Source of the DNA: Carboxylicivirga marina
Lineage (GTDB): Bacteria > Bacteroidota > Bacteroidia > Bacteroidales > Marinilabiliaceae
DNA: 64,000 nucleotides
Assembly (NCBI RefSeq): GCF_016612505.1
Contig: NZ_JAENRR010000029.1
Span: 1-64,000, forward strand
Direction of reading: 5' to 3'
Shown: positions 27,292-36,333 of the stretch, piece by piece
Position numbering within the stretch: the stretch's first letter is position 1
How the letters are laid out: each line of letters opens with the position of its first letter
Translations under genes and position numbers: made by a program
The notes under the pieces: generated by a model
Database searches by the model: none
What the model saw: the letters and a program-made list of their open reading frames with translations, nothing else
What the model was told of the DNA's origin: nothing

Positions 27292-28764
27292 TTAGTAGGT
27301 ATTTGGTTTAACAAACTCACCCGTTGATACTTTCCATTGTTCAAGGTAGTCTTTCATCTCTTTCACCACCTCAGGGTGTTGTTCAGCCACATTATCCATT
27401 TCATAAGGATCAGTATCATGATCGTACAAAAACTCATGGCCTAATTCGGTTACTATTAAACGAAAGCGCGATCCACTCACCGCTTGTGCCTGCCATATTT
27501 CTGAGATGGCATACTTACGCACGGATTCGATTTTACCAGACAATACAGGCACAATACTTTTGCCATTCTGCGCCGTTTTCTCAGGCTTTTTAATACCTGC
27601 TATTTCAAAGGCAGTCGGCACTAAATCCATTAATTCAACTGGCATATCTGAAACCACATCTCTTTGAAAATGCTTTGGATAACTTATAATTAATGATGCC
27701 AGCAACGACTCTTCAAACAAAGAACCCTTACCGTCGATACCATGGTTGCCAAGGAAAATAGAATGATCAGAAAAGAAAACGATCACGGTATTGTCATACA
27801 AGCCACTTTCTTTTAGTTGTTCTACCAGGTTCCCAATCATCTTATCCATAAACATCACATTAGCTACTTCCCCTTCACGCCTGCGTGCCAGGTTTTCTGC
27901 ATTGGGTAGTTTACCATGCGAGTACTTGGTTAATAATTCGGGCACTTCATGCCCAAAGCTATTGGTTTTAGCGGCAGGAATATCAATTGCTTTAGCGGCT
28001 TGTTGATATTGAGTAGGTGCATCATACGGATCGTGCGGCAAACAGAAGTTAAACCACAAGAAGAAAGGTTTTTCAGCATCCTTTTGAGTCTCCAACCAGT
28101 TTTCACCTACCATGGTGGTGTAACCATCCAGGTAATGCACATCATCATCCATGGTGCTATGACTGTACCACGACCAGCCGCCCTGTTTGTTATCATCCAG
28201 AAACTGCTCATACTTACCTTCATCTTTAAGAAATTGAATGAACACATCTTGCTTTCCATACGGCTTTTTGAGGTTTAGTTTTTTCCACAACTGATAACGC
28301 TCACCTGTAGCTTTGGCATAATCAAAACCATAACTCAACAAGGCCTCTTCTTTTGACTGCTTAAAGGATTTTGGTCGCATATGGGTTTTTCCAATATAGG
28401 CTGTAGTGTAGCCATGTTCCTGAAGAACCTGCGGAAAGGTCCATACATCTTCTGGCAGTAATTTTCGATGTCCGTTACGGTAAAAACCTAATTCATGAGG
28501 ATACAGATTGGTTAATAATCCATTTCGGGAAGGTGCACACATTGGCGCTTGACAAACTGAGTTCTTAAAATAAACACCATCACTTGCCAATTGGTCTAGA
28601 TTTGGTGTAATGCCAAAGCCATCCCCACATTTATTCATAAAGCGAGGCATTAAATCATCGCATTCGATAAACAAAATATTCGGACCTTTTTTGGCCAAAA
28701 CTTCTCCAATATTTAGTAGTAATACTGCTATTAAGAAGGTGAATAAATAACTATTTCTCATCAT
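27292..28764 (-). CDS. Sulfatase (type I, formylglycine), CAPSR
   Basis: A 490-residue secreted type I sulfatase (signal about 1-24). The maturation motif is CAPSRNG with C76, which must be converted to formylglycine; an upstream DD pair (ECDDL) and FFSDHS supply metal ligands. The substrate-binding half is unlike the other sulfatases here, and the C-terminus (FLYDHDTDPYEMDNVAEQH) is the usual family end. It lies between a GH3 and the GH5 gene. The sulfated position it cleaves cannot be read from sequence. A second in-frame ATG follows at once (28761). Confidence 0.93.
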   Translation of the reverse strand: MMRNSYLFTFLIAVLLLNIGEVLAKKGPNILFIECDDLMPRFMNKCGDGFGITPNLDQLASDGVYFKNSVCQAPMCAPSRNGLLTNLYPHELGFYRNGHRKLLPEDVWTFPQVLQEHGYTTAYIGKTHMRPKSFKQSKEEALLSYGFDYAKATGERYQLWKKLNLKKPYGKQDVFIQFLKDEGKYEQFLDDNKQGGWSWYSHSTMDDDVHYLDGYTTMVGENWLETQKDAEKPFFLWFNFCLPHDPYDAPTQYQQAAKAIDIPAAKTNSFGHEVPELLTKYSHGKLPNAENLARRREGEVANVMFMDKMIGNLVEQLKESGLYDNTVIVFFSDHSIFLGNHGIDGKGSLFEESLLASLIISYPKHFQRDVVSDMPVELMDLVPTAFEIAGIKKPEKTAQNGKSIVPVLSGKIESVRKYAISEIWQAQAVSGSRFRLIVTELGHEFLYDHDTDPYEMDNVAEQHPEVVKEMKDYLEQWKVSTGEFVKPNTY

Positions 28765-28801
28765 TAATCATTTTTTATTTTTTTTCAAAAACCTCAACTT
28801 C

Positions 28802-31051
28802 CTATTCAAAACAAAAAGAGTCAGAAAGTACATGTAGCGAGTTTCCTCCAACAAAGACGTTAAAAACACCAGGCTCCAACACCTTTTTATTATCGTTATT
28901 ATAGAATGTGAGCTGTGAAGCCTTGATGTTAAATTCAATTACGCGTGACTCATTAGCTAACAAAGTCACCTTTTGATAATCCTTCAACTCCTTTACAGGC
29001 CGAGTAAGACTGGCTGTTTGATCCTGCAGGTACAATTGTACTATCTCTGTTCCTTTTCGGCTGCCTGTATTGGTTAGGGTAACATTCATCTTTATATTAC
29101 CCGCATCATTCATTGTCGTATCCGAAAGCAGCAAATTGGAATAATCAAAACTAGTATAGGTCAGTCCATAACCAAAAGGAAAGGCTGGTAAAAATCCAGC
29201 ATCCAGATAATGGCTTTTATTCCCAAGTGAACTTTGCCAGGCGCCAACCGGAATATCATCCATATGAACGAACGATTCCTTATCGGCCGGACGGCCAGTA
29301 TTCTTTTGATTATAATAGATAGGTAACTGTCCTGCACTTTTCGGCCAAGTGATAGGTAATCTACCCCCTGGCTCTCTACTGCCTGTCAATACATCATACA
29401 ATGCTGGCCCTCCAAGCGTACCCGGATGCCAGGCCATCATAACAGCATCAACAAAAGGCAATACTGCTGAAATATTAATCGGTCGCCCCGCCATAATCAC
29501 CAATACAATTGGTTTGCCGGTTTGGCTTAGCTCATAGAGTAATTCTTCCTGAACACCAGGCAAACGAATATCGGCACGGCTATGTGCCTCGCCCGACAAG
29601 ATGGCCTCCTCGCCACCTACAAATACAATCACATCTGACTTTTTAGCCTTAGCTACTGTCGCTTGAAACTGTTTCTTTGAGTTATCGCGACTGTATTCTA
29701 ATCCATTGATAAATTGCGTAGATGCATTTTGTTCAAAAGCATCTTTAACAGTGACAGTCCGTGCCTTGTCACCATCAAAGGTCCAGGTACCTAACTGATC
29801 ATGCGGTGCATCGGCTAAAGGTCCGGTTAATAAAATCTTCTGTTCAGCTTTTAATGGCAATAAGTTGTTATCGTTTTTAAGCAGAACAAAGCTATTCACT
29901 GCGGCATCATAGGCCGCCTTCATACTTTCTTCGGCATACATCTGACCAGGGTGATTATCGGGTATATATGGAGCTTTAAATAATCCCAATTGTATCTTTA
30001 CTCTTAAAATATTCCGAACCATATCATCTAAAACATCCATACTCACCTCTCCAGTTTCAATGAGTTGCTTTAAATGATTCTGATATGCAGCACTGGTCAT
30101 TTCCATGTCTAAACCCGCCATGGCGGATAGTTTGCCGGCTTCCTTTTCATTGGCTGCAAAGCCATGTGGTATCATTTCTGTTACCGAATTCCAGTCACTC
30201 ACTACAAAACCATTAAAGCCCAGCTGGTCGCGTAGTATATCCCGTAAGATAAATTTATTTCCTGTTGCCGGAACACCGTTTACATCATTAAATGAAGACA
30301 TGATGGTGGCAGCTCCTGCATCTATAGCTGCCTTAAATGGAGGTAGATATATGTTTTGCATTTCAGCATTATGAATCACCGCCGAATTGTAATCACGGCC
30401 GCCAATGGCCGCTCCATAAGCTAAAAAATGCTTGGCACAAGCTGCCATAGAGCGTGGGTCTGATAAACTATCCCCTTGGAAACCTCTGATGTATGCTTTG
30501 GCCAAAATCGATGCTAAATACGGATCTTCCCCCGGCGACTCGGCCACTCTTCCCCAACGGCTATCACGAGCAATGTCAAGCATGGGAGCAAAAGTCCAGC
30601 GAATACCTTGCGATGAAGCCTCAAGGGCTGAAACCCGGGCACAGTCATAAGCTGTTTGCTCATCCCAACTGGCTGCTAAACCAATAGGAATGGGGAAGAT
30701 GGTTTTAAAACCGTGAATCACATCACGGGCAAAAATAAGTGGAATACCCAATCGACTCTCTTCAACAGCGATACCTTGCAACTCCTTGACATATTCAACA
30801 TTCATCACATTGAGTACGCTGCCTACCTGTCCATCACGAACGGCTTGTTTAAATTCCTCAGACAATGCCCCTTTTACTCGACTTGACGTACCTCTTAATG
30901 CTGTTTGACCTATTTTATCGTCAATGGTCATTTGGGCCAATAACTTTTCAATCTGCTGCTCCTCTTGATTAATCTTTTTAGGTGCGCAGCATACCATTAA
31001 AAAACATGCTGTAACTAAAACCAATCTTGTTGCCAATCTATTCGTTTTCAT
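28802..31051 (-). CDS. GH3 beta-glucosidase-like lipoprotein
   Basis: A 749-residue exo-acting enzyme with an N-terminal lipoprotein-like signal (MVCCAP). It has the three-domain GH3 plan: a TIM barrel (about 30-370) with nucleophile D286 in FVVSDWNSV, an alpha/beta sandwich (about 390-600, FVGGEEAILSGEAHSR) and a C-terminal fibronectin-III-like domain (about 655-745). KHF and the active-site SDW signature fit beta-glucosidases, although beta-xylosidases share the fold. It would release terminal glucose or xylose from oligosaccharides made by the GH5 and GH9 enzymes. It lies between a sulfatase and the CE4 gene. Confidence 0.92.
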   Translation of the reverse strand: MKTNRLATRLVLVTACFLMVCCAPKKINQEEQQIEKLLAQMTIDDKIGQTALRGTSSRVKGALSEEFKQAVRDGQVGSVLNVMNVEYVKELQGIAVEESRLGIPLIFARDVIHGFKTIFPIPIGLAASWDEQTAYDCARVSALEASSQGIRWTFAPMLDIARDSRWGRVAESPGEDPYLASILAKAYIRGFQGDSLSDPRSMAACAKHFLAYGAAIGGRDYNSAVIHNAEMQNIYLPPFKAAIDAGAATIMSSFNDVNGVPATGNKFILRDILRDQLGFNGFVVSDWNSVTEMIPHGFAANEKEAGKLSAMAGLDMEMTSAAYQNHLKQLIETGEVSMDVLDDMVRNILRVKIQLGLFKAPYIPDNHPGQMYAEESMKAAYDAAVNSFVLLKNDNNLLPLKAEQKILLTGPLADAPHDQLGTWTFDGDKARTVTVKDAFEQNASTQFINGLEYSRDNSKKQFQATVAKAKKSDVIVFVGGEEAILSGEAHSRADIRLPGVQEELLYELSQTGKPIVLVIMAGRPINISAVLPFVDAVMMAWHPGTLGGPALYDVLTGSREPGGRLPITWPKSAGQLPIYYNQKNTGRPADKESFVHMDDIPVGAWQSSLGNKSHYLDAGFLPAFPFGYGLTYTSFDYSNLLLSDTTMNDAGNIKMNVTLTNTGSRKGTEIVQLYLQDQTASLTRPVKELKDYQKVTLLANESRVIEFNIKASQLTFYNNDNKKVLEPGVFNVFVGGNSLHVLSDSFCFE

Positions 31052-31084
31052 AATCCTTTGGTTTATGATGTCAATCCTTAACTA

Positions 31085-31720
31085 TTAACCATCAGCTCTA
31101 AGTGCTTCAAAACTATAACCCATGCCTTTCCAAATCGGTATCAAATGTTTTAATGCTTCTAAGGTGTGAGTTCGTTCATGACATAAAATGACAAGCTTAT
31201 CTCCATGCAAGTCACTTAAATTGTCAACAATCATTTCAACTTCCACCTCTGGTTTAGCATCCCGAGCATAAGCATTAATTTTATAGCTGGTCATTCCAAG
31301 GCTATCCACTAATTCATCTATAAAGATATTACTTTTTAAAAATGGTGCTCTAAAGGTTGAGGGCTCATAGTTGAGTTGCTGTTTGTACAAATTCTGAAAA
31401 GTGATTAACTCTTCCCTCACATCTGCTTCTGATAATTCCGTTAAATCCTTATGCGTCAATCCATGATTTCCAACCTGGTGCCCTTTGCTTAGAACTTTTT
31501 TACAAAGAGCGATTTGAAGCTCAGCTTTCTTCCCCATATGGTAAAATGTAGCTTTCACATTGTATTGGTCAAATAACTCCAGAAATTGTTTTGTTAATGC
31601 TCCAGATGGTCCGTCATCTATTGTCAGGTAGATTGTTTTTTGCTTTGTATTTGTTCCGTCTGCTGCAAAAACATTGTATAGACTTAAAAGAAATACAGTA
31701 AATATTATAAGTCGATTCAT
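31085..31720 (-). CDS. Polysaccharide deacetylase (CE4/NodB)
   Basis: A 211-residue secreted protein (signal about 1-20) covering just the NodB homology domain. Motif 1 is TIDDGP (D35, D36), motif 2 is NHGLTH (H86 and H90, metal ligands), motif 3 is FRAPF (R124) and motif 5 includes LCHERTH. All metal and catalytic residues appear intact. Family members remove N- or O-acetyl groups from chitin-type sugars, peptidoglycan or xylan. Its place between GH3 and a clan GH-A hydrolase suggests the target polysaccharide is acetylated. Confidence 0.9.
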   Translation of the reverse strand: MNRLIIFTVFLLSLYNVFAADGTNTKQKTIYLTIDDGPSGALTKQFLELFDQYNVKATFYHMGKKAELQIALCKKVLSKGHQVGNHGLTHKDLTELSEADVREELITFQNLYKQQLNYEPSTFRAPFLKSNIFIDELVDSLGMTSYKINAYARDAKPEVEVEMIVDNLSDLHGDKLVILCHERTHTLEALKHLIPIWKGMGYSFEALRADG

Positions 31721-31751
31721 GGCTAATATTTTATCAATCCTATTCTATCCC

Positions 31752-33452
31752 CTAATCAATCAGCAACTTAAACGACTGAATATCACTATCAACATTCATC
31801 TGGCAAACATAAATACCAGGAGGTGTATCAAGCAAATATCTTTGTTTAGTTGATGTAACTTTATTCTCAAAACAAAGTTTTCCATTCAAATCCCATAGTT
31901 GTATTGATGCATTGGAGAATGGCTTATTTATTTTCACCTCTAAATGCCCCAAGGTCTTATCGAAATATGTACTGGTCAGTGATTCATCATTCTTTAACTC
32001 ATCAACGCTTGTAAAAACCTTATTTACTTTAATAACAGTCAAAGAAAAAGGAGGTAAATCAATTTGCTGATTGGCCGTAAAAGTATTCTTCGATATACCG
32101 CTTCCTTCAAAAACTGGTGAATCATACACATTGCTGCACGTAAGCTGATTAATTTCTGCTGTTTCATCTGACAACAAGTGCCGAATATCAACATTCGTAA
32201 CTGCATGTTCATGAATATTCAGGAGTACCAGCTGCTCACTGTTTTGATTAATAAATTGCAGACCCTGAATGGCACCTACACCTGCAACAGCCTCTGGATT
32301 ATTTGATATATCAACCGAACGCCGATAAAGACACTCATCGGCAGCCTGATAAAGATAAGCTAAGGCAATAGCAACAGGCCCTGCTTCCATTTGATCCTTG
32401 TTAATAACATCCGGATGATTGGTGACATGATGATACATCAGGTTAGTGATTTTCTCACCCAATTTAAGCCATTGCATGGTATAAGCTGCAGCTCTCAATC
32501 CTGATGCCCATGAGCCTGGGGTGTTATCTTTCGTTGCGCCATATTCGGTCAACCACAACTCGAAGTCATCAGGCACCATGGCATAATCATCTGATTTTTC
32601 AAGAGGATATTGAATCCCTTCGGCAATAGCTATTTTTGCTGTTTGCACATTCGTCACAGCTGTTTGATCTCCATAGTAAGTGCTTAAATAATGGTGTTGC
32701 ACCACTCCATGTATCATACCTGCTAATTCGGATTCATTTTTCAAGCCATTAAAAATTGTATTATTCCAATTATCTCTTGATGAGCTTCCTCCTTTCGTTG
32801 TAATCATCAGTATTTTCATATCTGGATATACCTGCCTGATATGTTGACAGATTACCTTCGAATGCTGAAGATACAATTCCGGATTGGCAGCATAGATAGC
32901 GGCATGTTCATTGTCAAAGTAAAACTCATTCCCCAGCTCAACCACTTCGGGTAGCTGCCCGGCCTGCTGAAAGGCTTGAAGAGCTGCCAACATATCATCA
33001 ACCTTTAGCAGCAAAGTATTTTCACTTATCAAAGTGGCTTCATCGGCTTCATATGAAACACCTGTGATGGGTGTTGGCCTTGCCATATTGACCACATAAA
33101 TTAATTTAACCCCCTCATCAATTCCATTGACCACCATGGGAATGGTAAAGGGCGTTTTGCCGCCACTTTTTGTTCCTTCGATAAAGGTTCCGGTGCGCCA
33201 ATCCCAATAGTTAGCTTGTGTACCTGCCGGATACCGAATTACACCAGCTTGCGATTCACTCACCAATGACAGAAATGCTTCATCGGTCCATGATGGCCCT
33301 TCTGTTGAGCGCCCATTATACCCCATTGTTAATTGCTCAGACCGCATAAAATCAGTATTGAGATGAAGCTGAACCTGAGTATACCCTGAAATGGAAACAG
33401 TCATTAATAATAAATGAAGCCAAAGCATTTTATTCTTCAACAGTTTTTTCAT
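31752..33452 (-). CDS. Clan GH-A glycoside hydrolase with T9SS tail, family unclear
   Basis: A 566-residue secreted protein: signal (about 1-25), TIM barrel (about 30-380), beta-sandwich (about 385-480) and C-terminal T9SS sorting domain (about 490-566, IQLWDLNGKLCFEN, PPGIYVCQMN). The barrel has a clan GH-A active site: acid/base E176 in VVELGNEFYF and nucleophile E303 in LWLTEYG. IRYPAGTQANYWDW resembles GH51/GH79/GH39-type enzymes, but no family fits well by eye. The beta-sandwich fused to the barrel is also typical of those families. T9SS sorting places it on the cell surface or outside. It starts 18 bp after the GH9-like gene. Confidence 0.75.
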   Translation of the reverse strand: MKKLLKNKMLWLHLLLMTVSISGYTQVQLHLNTDFMRSEQLTMGYNGRSTEGPSWTDEAFLSLVSESQAGVIRYPAGTQANYWDWRTGTFIEGTKSGGKTPFTIPMVVNGIDEGVKLIYVVNMARPTPITGVSYEADEATLISENTLLLKVDDMLAALQAFQQAGQLPEVVELGNEFYFDNEHAAIYAANPELYLQHSKVICQHIRQVYPDMKILMITTKGGSSSRDNWNNTIFNGLKNESELAGMIHGVVQHHYLSTYYGDQTAVTNVQTAKIAIAEGIQYPLEKSDDYAMVPDDFELWLTEYGATKDNTPGSWASGLRAAAYTMQWLKLGEKITNLMYHHVTNHPDVINKDQMEAGPVAIALAYLYQAADECLYRRSVDISNNPEAVAGVGAIQGLQFINQNSEQLVLLNIHEHAVTNVDIRHLLSDETAEINQLTCSNVYDSPVFEGSGISKNTFTANQQIDLPPFSLTVIKVNKVFTSVDELKNDESLTSTYFDKTLGHLEVKINKPFSNASIQLWDLNGKLCFENKVTSTKQRYLLDTPPGIYVCQMNVDSDIQSFKLLID

Positions 33453-33470
33453 AGAGTCATTTTAAATTTA

Positions 33471-36323
33471 CTACCGTTTCACCACCTTCATTATTTTTCG
33501 ATAATCCTTATGCACTACTTCCACCAGATACACACCAGCACTTAGATCTGTTCCAAGTTGAAGTCCCTGAGGAGAAACCTGTTTTAAATGCTTTATTAAT
33601 TTTCCACTTAAGGAGCGCACGATAATCTCTACATTACCCAAGTCATAGGTTGTGGCAATTGAAAAAGAATGTGAAAAAGGATTGGGATATGCACGAACTT
33701 CCAGACTATTGTCTGTGTGAGGTATTGATAGAGATATATCTCCATTATAAGCCTTAGGTGTTCCGCTTTGTTGCGTACCTTTGTCTATCCAGTGAATCGA
33801 CAAATCGGTCCCATCATTATTATAGCCATTACGAACATAAAGGTGATCATCCCCAAAAGCAGTAGTCGACGTAGTCACATCACTAAATTGATCGAGTGTA
33901 CCTAAACTACCATGTCGTAAAACCAAACCGATAGTATTAGTATTAAGATGTATACCTCCATGGCTAAAATCGGCTGATATGCCATGTGCATCTTCAAAGT
34001 CAGTCAAATCACGGGTGACAATTACATAACCATATGGCTCGATCGTTCCGCTCATTAGCTTGCGTCCATTATAACCAGGATAACTAGCACTTGTATTATA
34101 ATGCTCCAAATAAATATTTTCAAGACTGATGGTTTTATTGCTTGTATTGTAAATCTCTACAAAAGAGGCATTGGGTGTGGCATGGCTGTTCACTTCATTA
34201 ATTTTTAAATCACCATCAAGAGGAGCTTCAGGCTCTGAAACGATATCTGAATAACTATTAAAACGGCTCAACATGTAAAACAGCGTACTTGAAATGGGCA
34301 CCACACTCTCGCCAGTCTGGTATTTTTCGAAGCTCTGAATAAAACTTGTCCCATCATTTGTAAAACCCGGTAGAATCGCACCAAGTCCATCTTCATATGA
34401 ACGCTTGAAAAAATTAACCGATGGCGTGATGGTTTCATCCCCTAAACCAACAATGTATGAAGTCGCATAAGGGTTATATCCTGTCAAATGGTTAAATGCC
34501 GCAAGAGCTATTTCAAAGGCCTTTTCATTATTTAGGTAATCAGCATACCCAAGCATATTATAGGCCAGCCGGGCTACTTGAATAGTATTACCAAAATCCG
34601 TTGTTCTGTCAATTGGATGTTGCGGGAAACCAAACGGACTCATAGGTTTGGCAGACCAGAAATCCAAAAAGGTTTCCATCACCCAGGTCACACGCTCACG
34701 CATACCTTGGGTGCGCGCAATGTTGTAATAGCGGCATAATGAAGGGATAGAGCCATTATCCAGCTCTGCATAGGTATTCCCTGTTTCTGAAGGCCATTTT
34801 GTGCCGTCTTCTTTTGTAAAAATACCATTCTTAAATTTAGCCGCATTAAACATCTCATCGGCCTTATTAAAGTACTTCGTTTCTCCGGTAGCATAAGCCA
34901 TTTCAACGGCTGCTCCCAATAAATCAACGGATTGTCCTTTAAAGCTTTTACCGATATTTTCGTCAACCAAAAGTTCATTGTTAATGACAAAATCCCAGGC
35001 TAATTCAGCGGTTGACAAAGCCTCTGCCGCTATGTCGGGTTCAGAATCTTTAAAAACCTGATAGGCCAGCGCCAAAGCCTTAGCAATACGGGCTGAGTTA
35101 TAGGCATCCACATTGGTAACCCAATAATAATATATGCGAGGAGGTGTCGTTTCTCGAATCCTTCCGGCAGGCCAACTCCCGTCCTTGTTATGTGTGCGAA
35201 AAATATGCTCTAAACCATATTTAATCTCATCCTCAAGAGCCAGTTTATCATCCAAATTAGTTGTATGGAAATGCCCCAGGCACATATCGGCAATGGCCTT
35301 GGCGGTTCGACCCATCTTTGAATCCCGTGAATGGGCATCAAACCATCCATATGGAGGTACATCATACGTGCCTGTCACCGTAAATTCCTCAGTGCCATTA
35401 TTATCAAAAACAGTTGCCTCGTTGATGGTTTGCGTCTCAGGATAAAAGTGATTGTATTTCCAAAATCCGTTAAAAAAATCGCTATACCTAAGTGTTCCGC
35501 CTTTATTATACTTAATCTCAAAATAAATATCATTCCCTATAAGCATATTGGTGACCAAGCCATTGGCCTGAATTTGATAATGACCTTCGGTACTTAATCC
35601 ACTTACATCGGCCACATAGTAGTATTGCCCCCAGGTAGAGGTAGCAGTCCATTTGGTCATGGTACCGGTCAGTACCGATGTTTGAGAATGTGCATCAACA
35701 ACATTAAAAGTGGGCGCCCCCAGTTCTGTATTGGATATAAGCAAAGCTTCTTTTTTGTGATGTGGCTTCCAACCTAACTGAGGTACTACTAATGCCTCCT
35801 GATAACTATCTTTGATGGGGGCAATATGGAATTGCTGTGCTTCCTTAGCTACATAACTTTGCTGCACGCCAGCTCCTACTGAACTGTAAAAATTATAATA
35901 CGCCACATCCGGGTTAGGGTCTATTACTGCTGGCACTTCATCAATGGCTGACAAGGCTAATCCTGATTTGACATTTAGGATGCGATAAAAACCATCCGTT
36001 TTTATCAAGGTCCATTTTTGATGTTCCTGTGTACTCCAGGGTTCTGTTAAAACCTTTTCATCTGCCAAAAGTGAAGCATTTTTAACAGCTAAAACCTCAT
36101 TACTTGCAATATTTACAATACGGAATGTTTCATCTCCATTATCTAATATATGCCATTCGCTTTTTGCTCTGTTGTAAACAAATTTTGAATTAGCCGAGGT
36201 ATTGGCATTTAAATACCTTCCGGTACTACGCGTTTCAATTGAATAGGGTTGTATTGACTGAAATTGACCAAATACGTCAATGAAAGACAGTAATCCTAAT
36301 AGTATGTATATATGTTTGTGCAT
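33471..36323 (-). CDS. Atypical GH9-like protein with ricin-type, LTD and T9SS domains
   Basis: A 950-residue secreted protein; the start is the ATG at 36323 because the codon before it is TTG. Order: signal (about 1-19), a ricin-type beta-trefoil (about 25-168), an Ig-like domain (about 180-270), an (alpha/alpha)6 GH9-like barrel (about 275-690), a lamin-tail domain (about 706-840) and a T9SS tail (about 868-950, PNPFSHSFSI). The barrel resembles GH9 (TGYNPYATSYIVG near the end), but the usual DAGDYGKY is replaced by FDAHSRDSKMGR (D329, D334). A glutamate (E672) stands where the GH9 acid is expected. It may be a divergent hydrolase or a binding protein. It lies 10 bp after a sulfatase. Confidence 0.75.
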   Translation of the reverse strand: MHKHIYILLGLLSFIDVFGQFQSIQPYSIETRSTGRYLNANTSANSKFVYNRAKSEWHILDNGDETFRIVNIASNEVLAVKNASLLADEKVLTEPWSTQEHQKWTLIKTDGFYRILNVKSGLALSAIDEVPAVIDPNPDVAYYNFYSSVGAGVQQSYVAKEAQQFHIAPIKDSYQEALVVPQLGWKPHHKKEALLISNTELGAPTFNVVDAHSQTSVLTGTMTKWTATSTWGQYYYVADVSGLSTEGHYQIQANGLVTNMLIGNDIYFEIKYNKGGTLRYSDFFNGFWKYNHFYPETQTINEATVFDNNGTEEFTVTGTYDVPPYGWFDAHSRDSKMGRTAKAIADMCLGHFHTTNLDDKLALEDEIKYGLEHIFRTHNKDGSWPAGRIRETTPPRIYYYWVTNVDAYNSARIAKALALAYQVFKDSEPDIAAEALSTAELAWDFVINNELLVDENIGKSFKGQSVDLLGAAVEMAYATGETKYFNKADEMFNAAKFKNGIFTKEDGTKWPSETGNTYAELDNGSIPSLCRYYNIARTQGMRERVTWVMETFLDFWSAKPMSPFGFPQHPIDRTTDFGNTIQVARLAYNMLGYADYLNNEKAFEIALAAFNHLTGYNPYATSYIVGLGDETITPSVNFFKRSYEDGLGAILPGFTNDGTSFIQSFEKYQTGESVVPISSTLFYMLSRFNSYSDIVSEPEAPLDGDLKINEVNSHATPNASFVEIYNTSNKTISLENIYLEHYNTSASYPGYNGRKLMSGTIEPYGYVIVTRDLTDFEDAHGISADFSHGGIHLNTNTIGLVLRHGSLGTLDQFSDVTTSTTAFGDDHLYVRNGYNNDGTDLSIHWIDKGTQQSGTPKAYNGDISLSIPHTDNSLEVRAYPNPFSHSFSIATTYDLGNVEIIVRSLSGKLIKHLKQVSPQGLQLGTDLSAGVYLVEVVHKDYRKIMKVVKR

Positions 36324-36333
36324 CAATTCAGGT

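Noticed and set aside
36324-36326. Extra N-terminal codon for the GH9-like protein
   Set aside because: The codon is TTG; the ATG three bases later starts a normal signal peptide.
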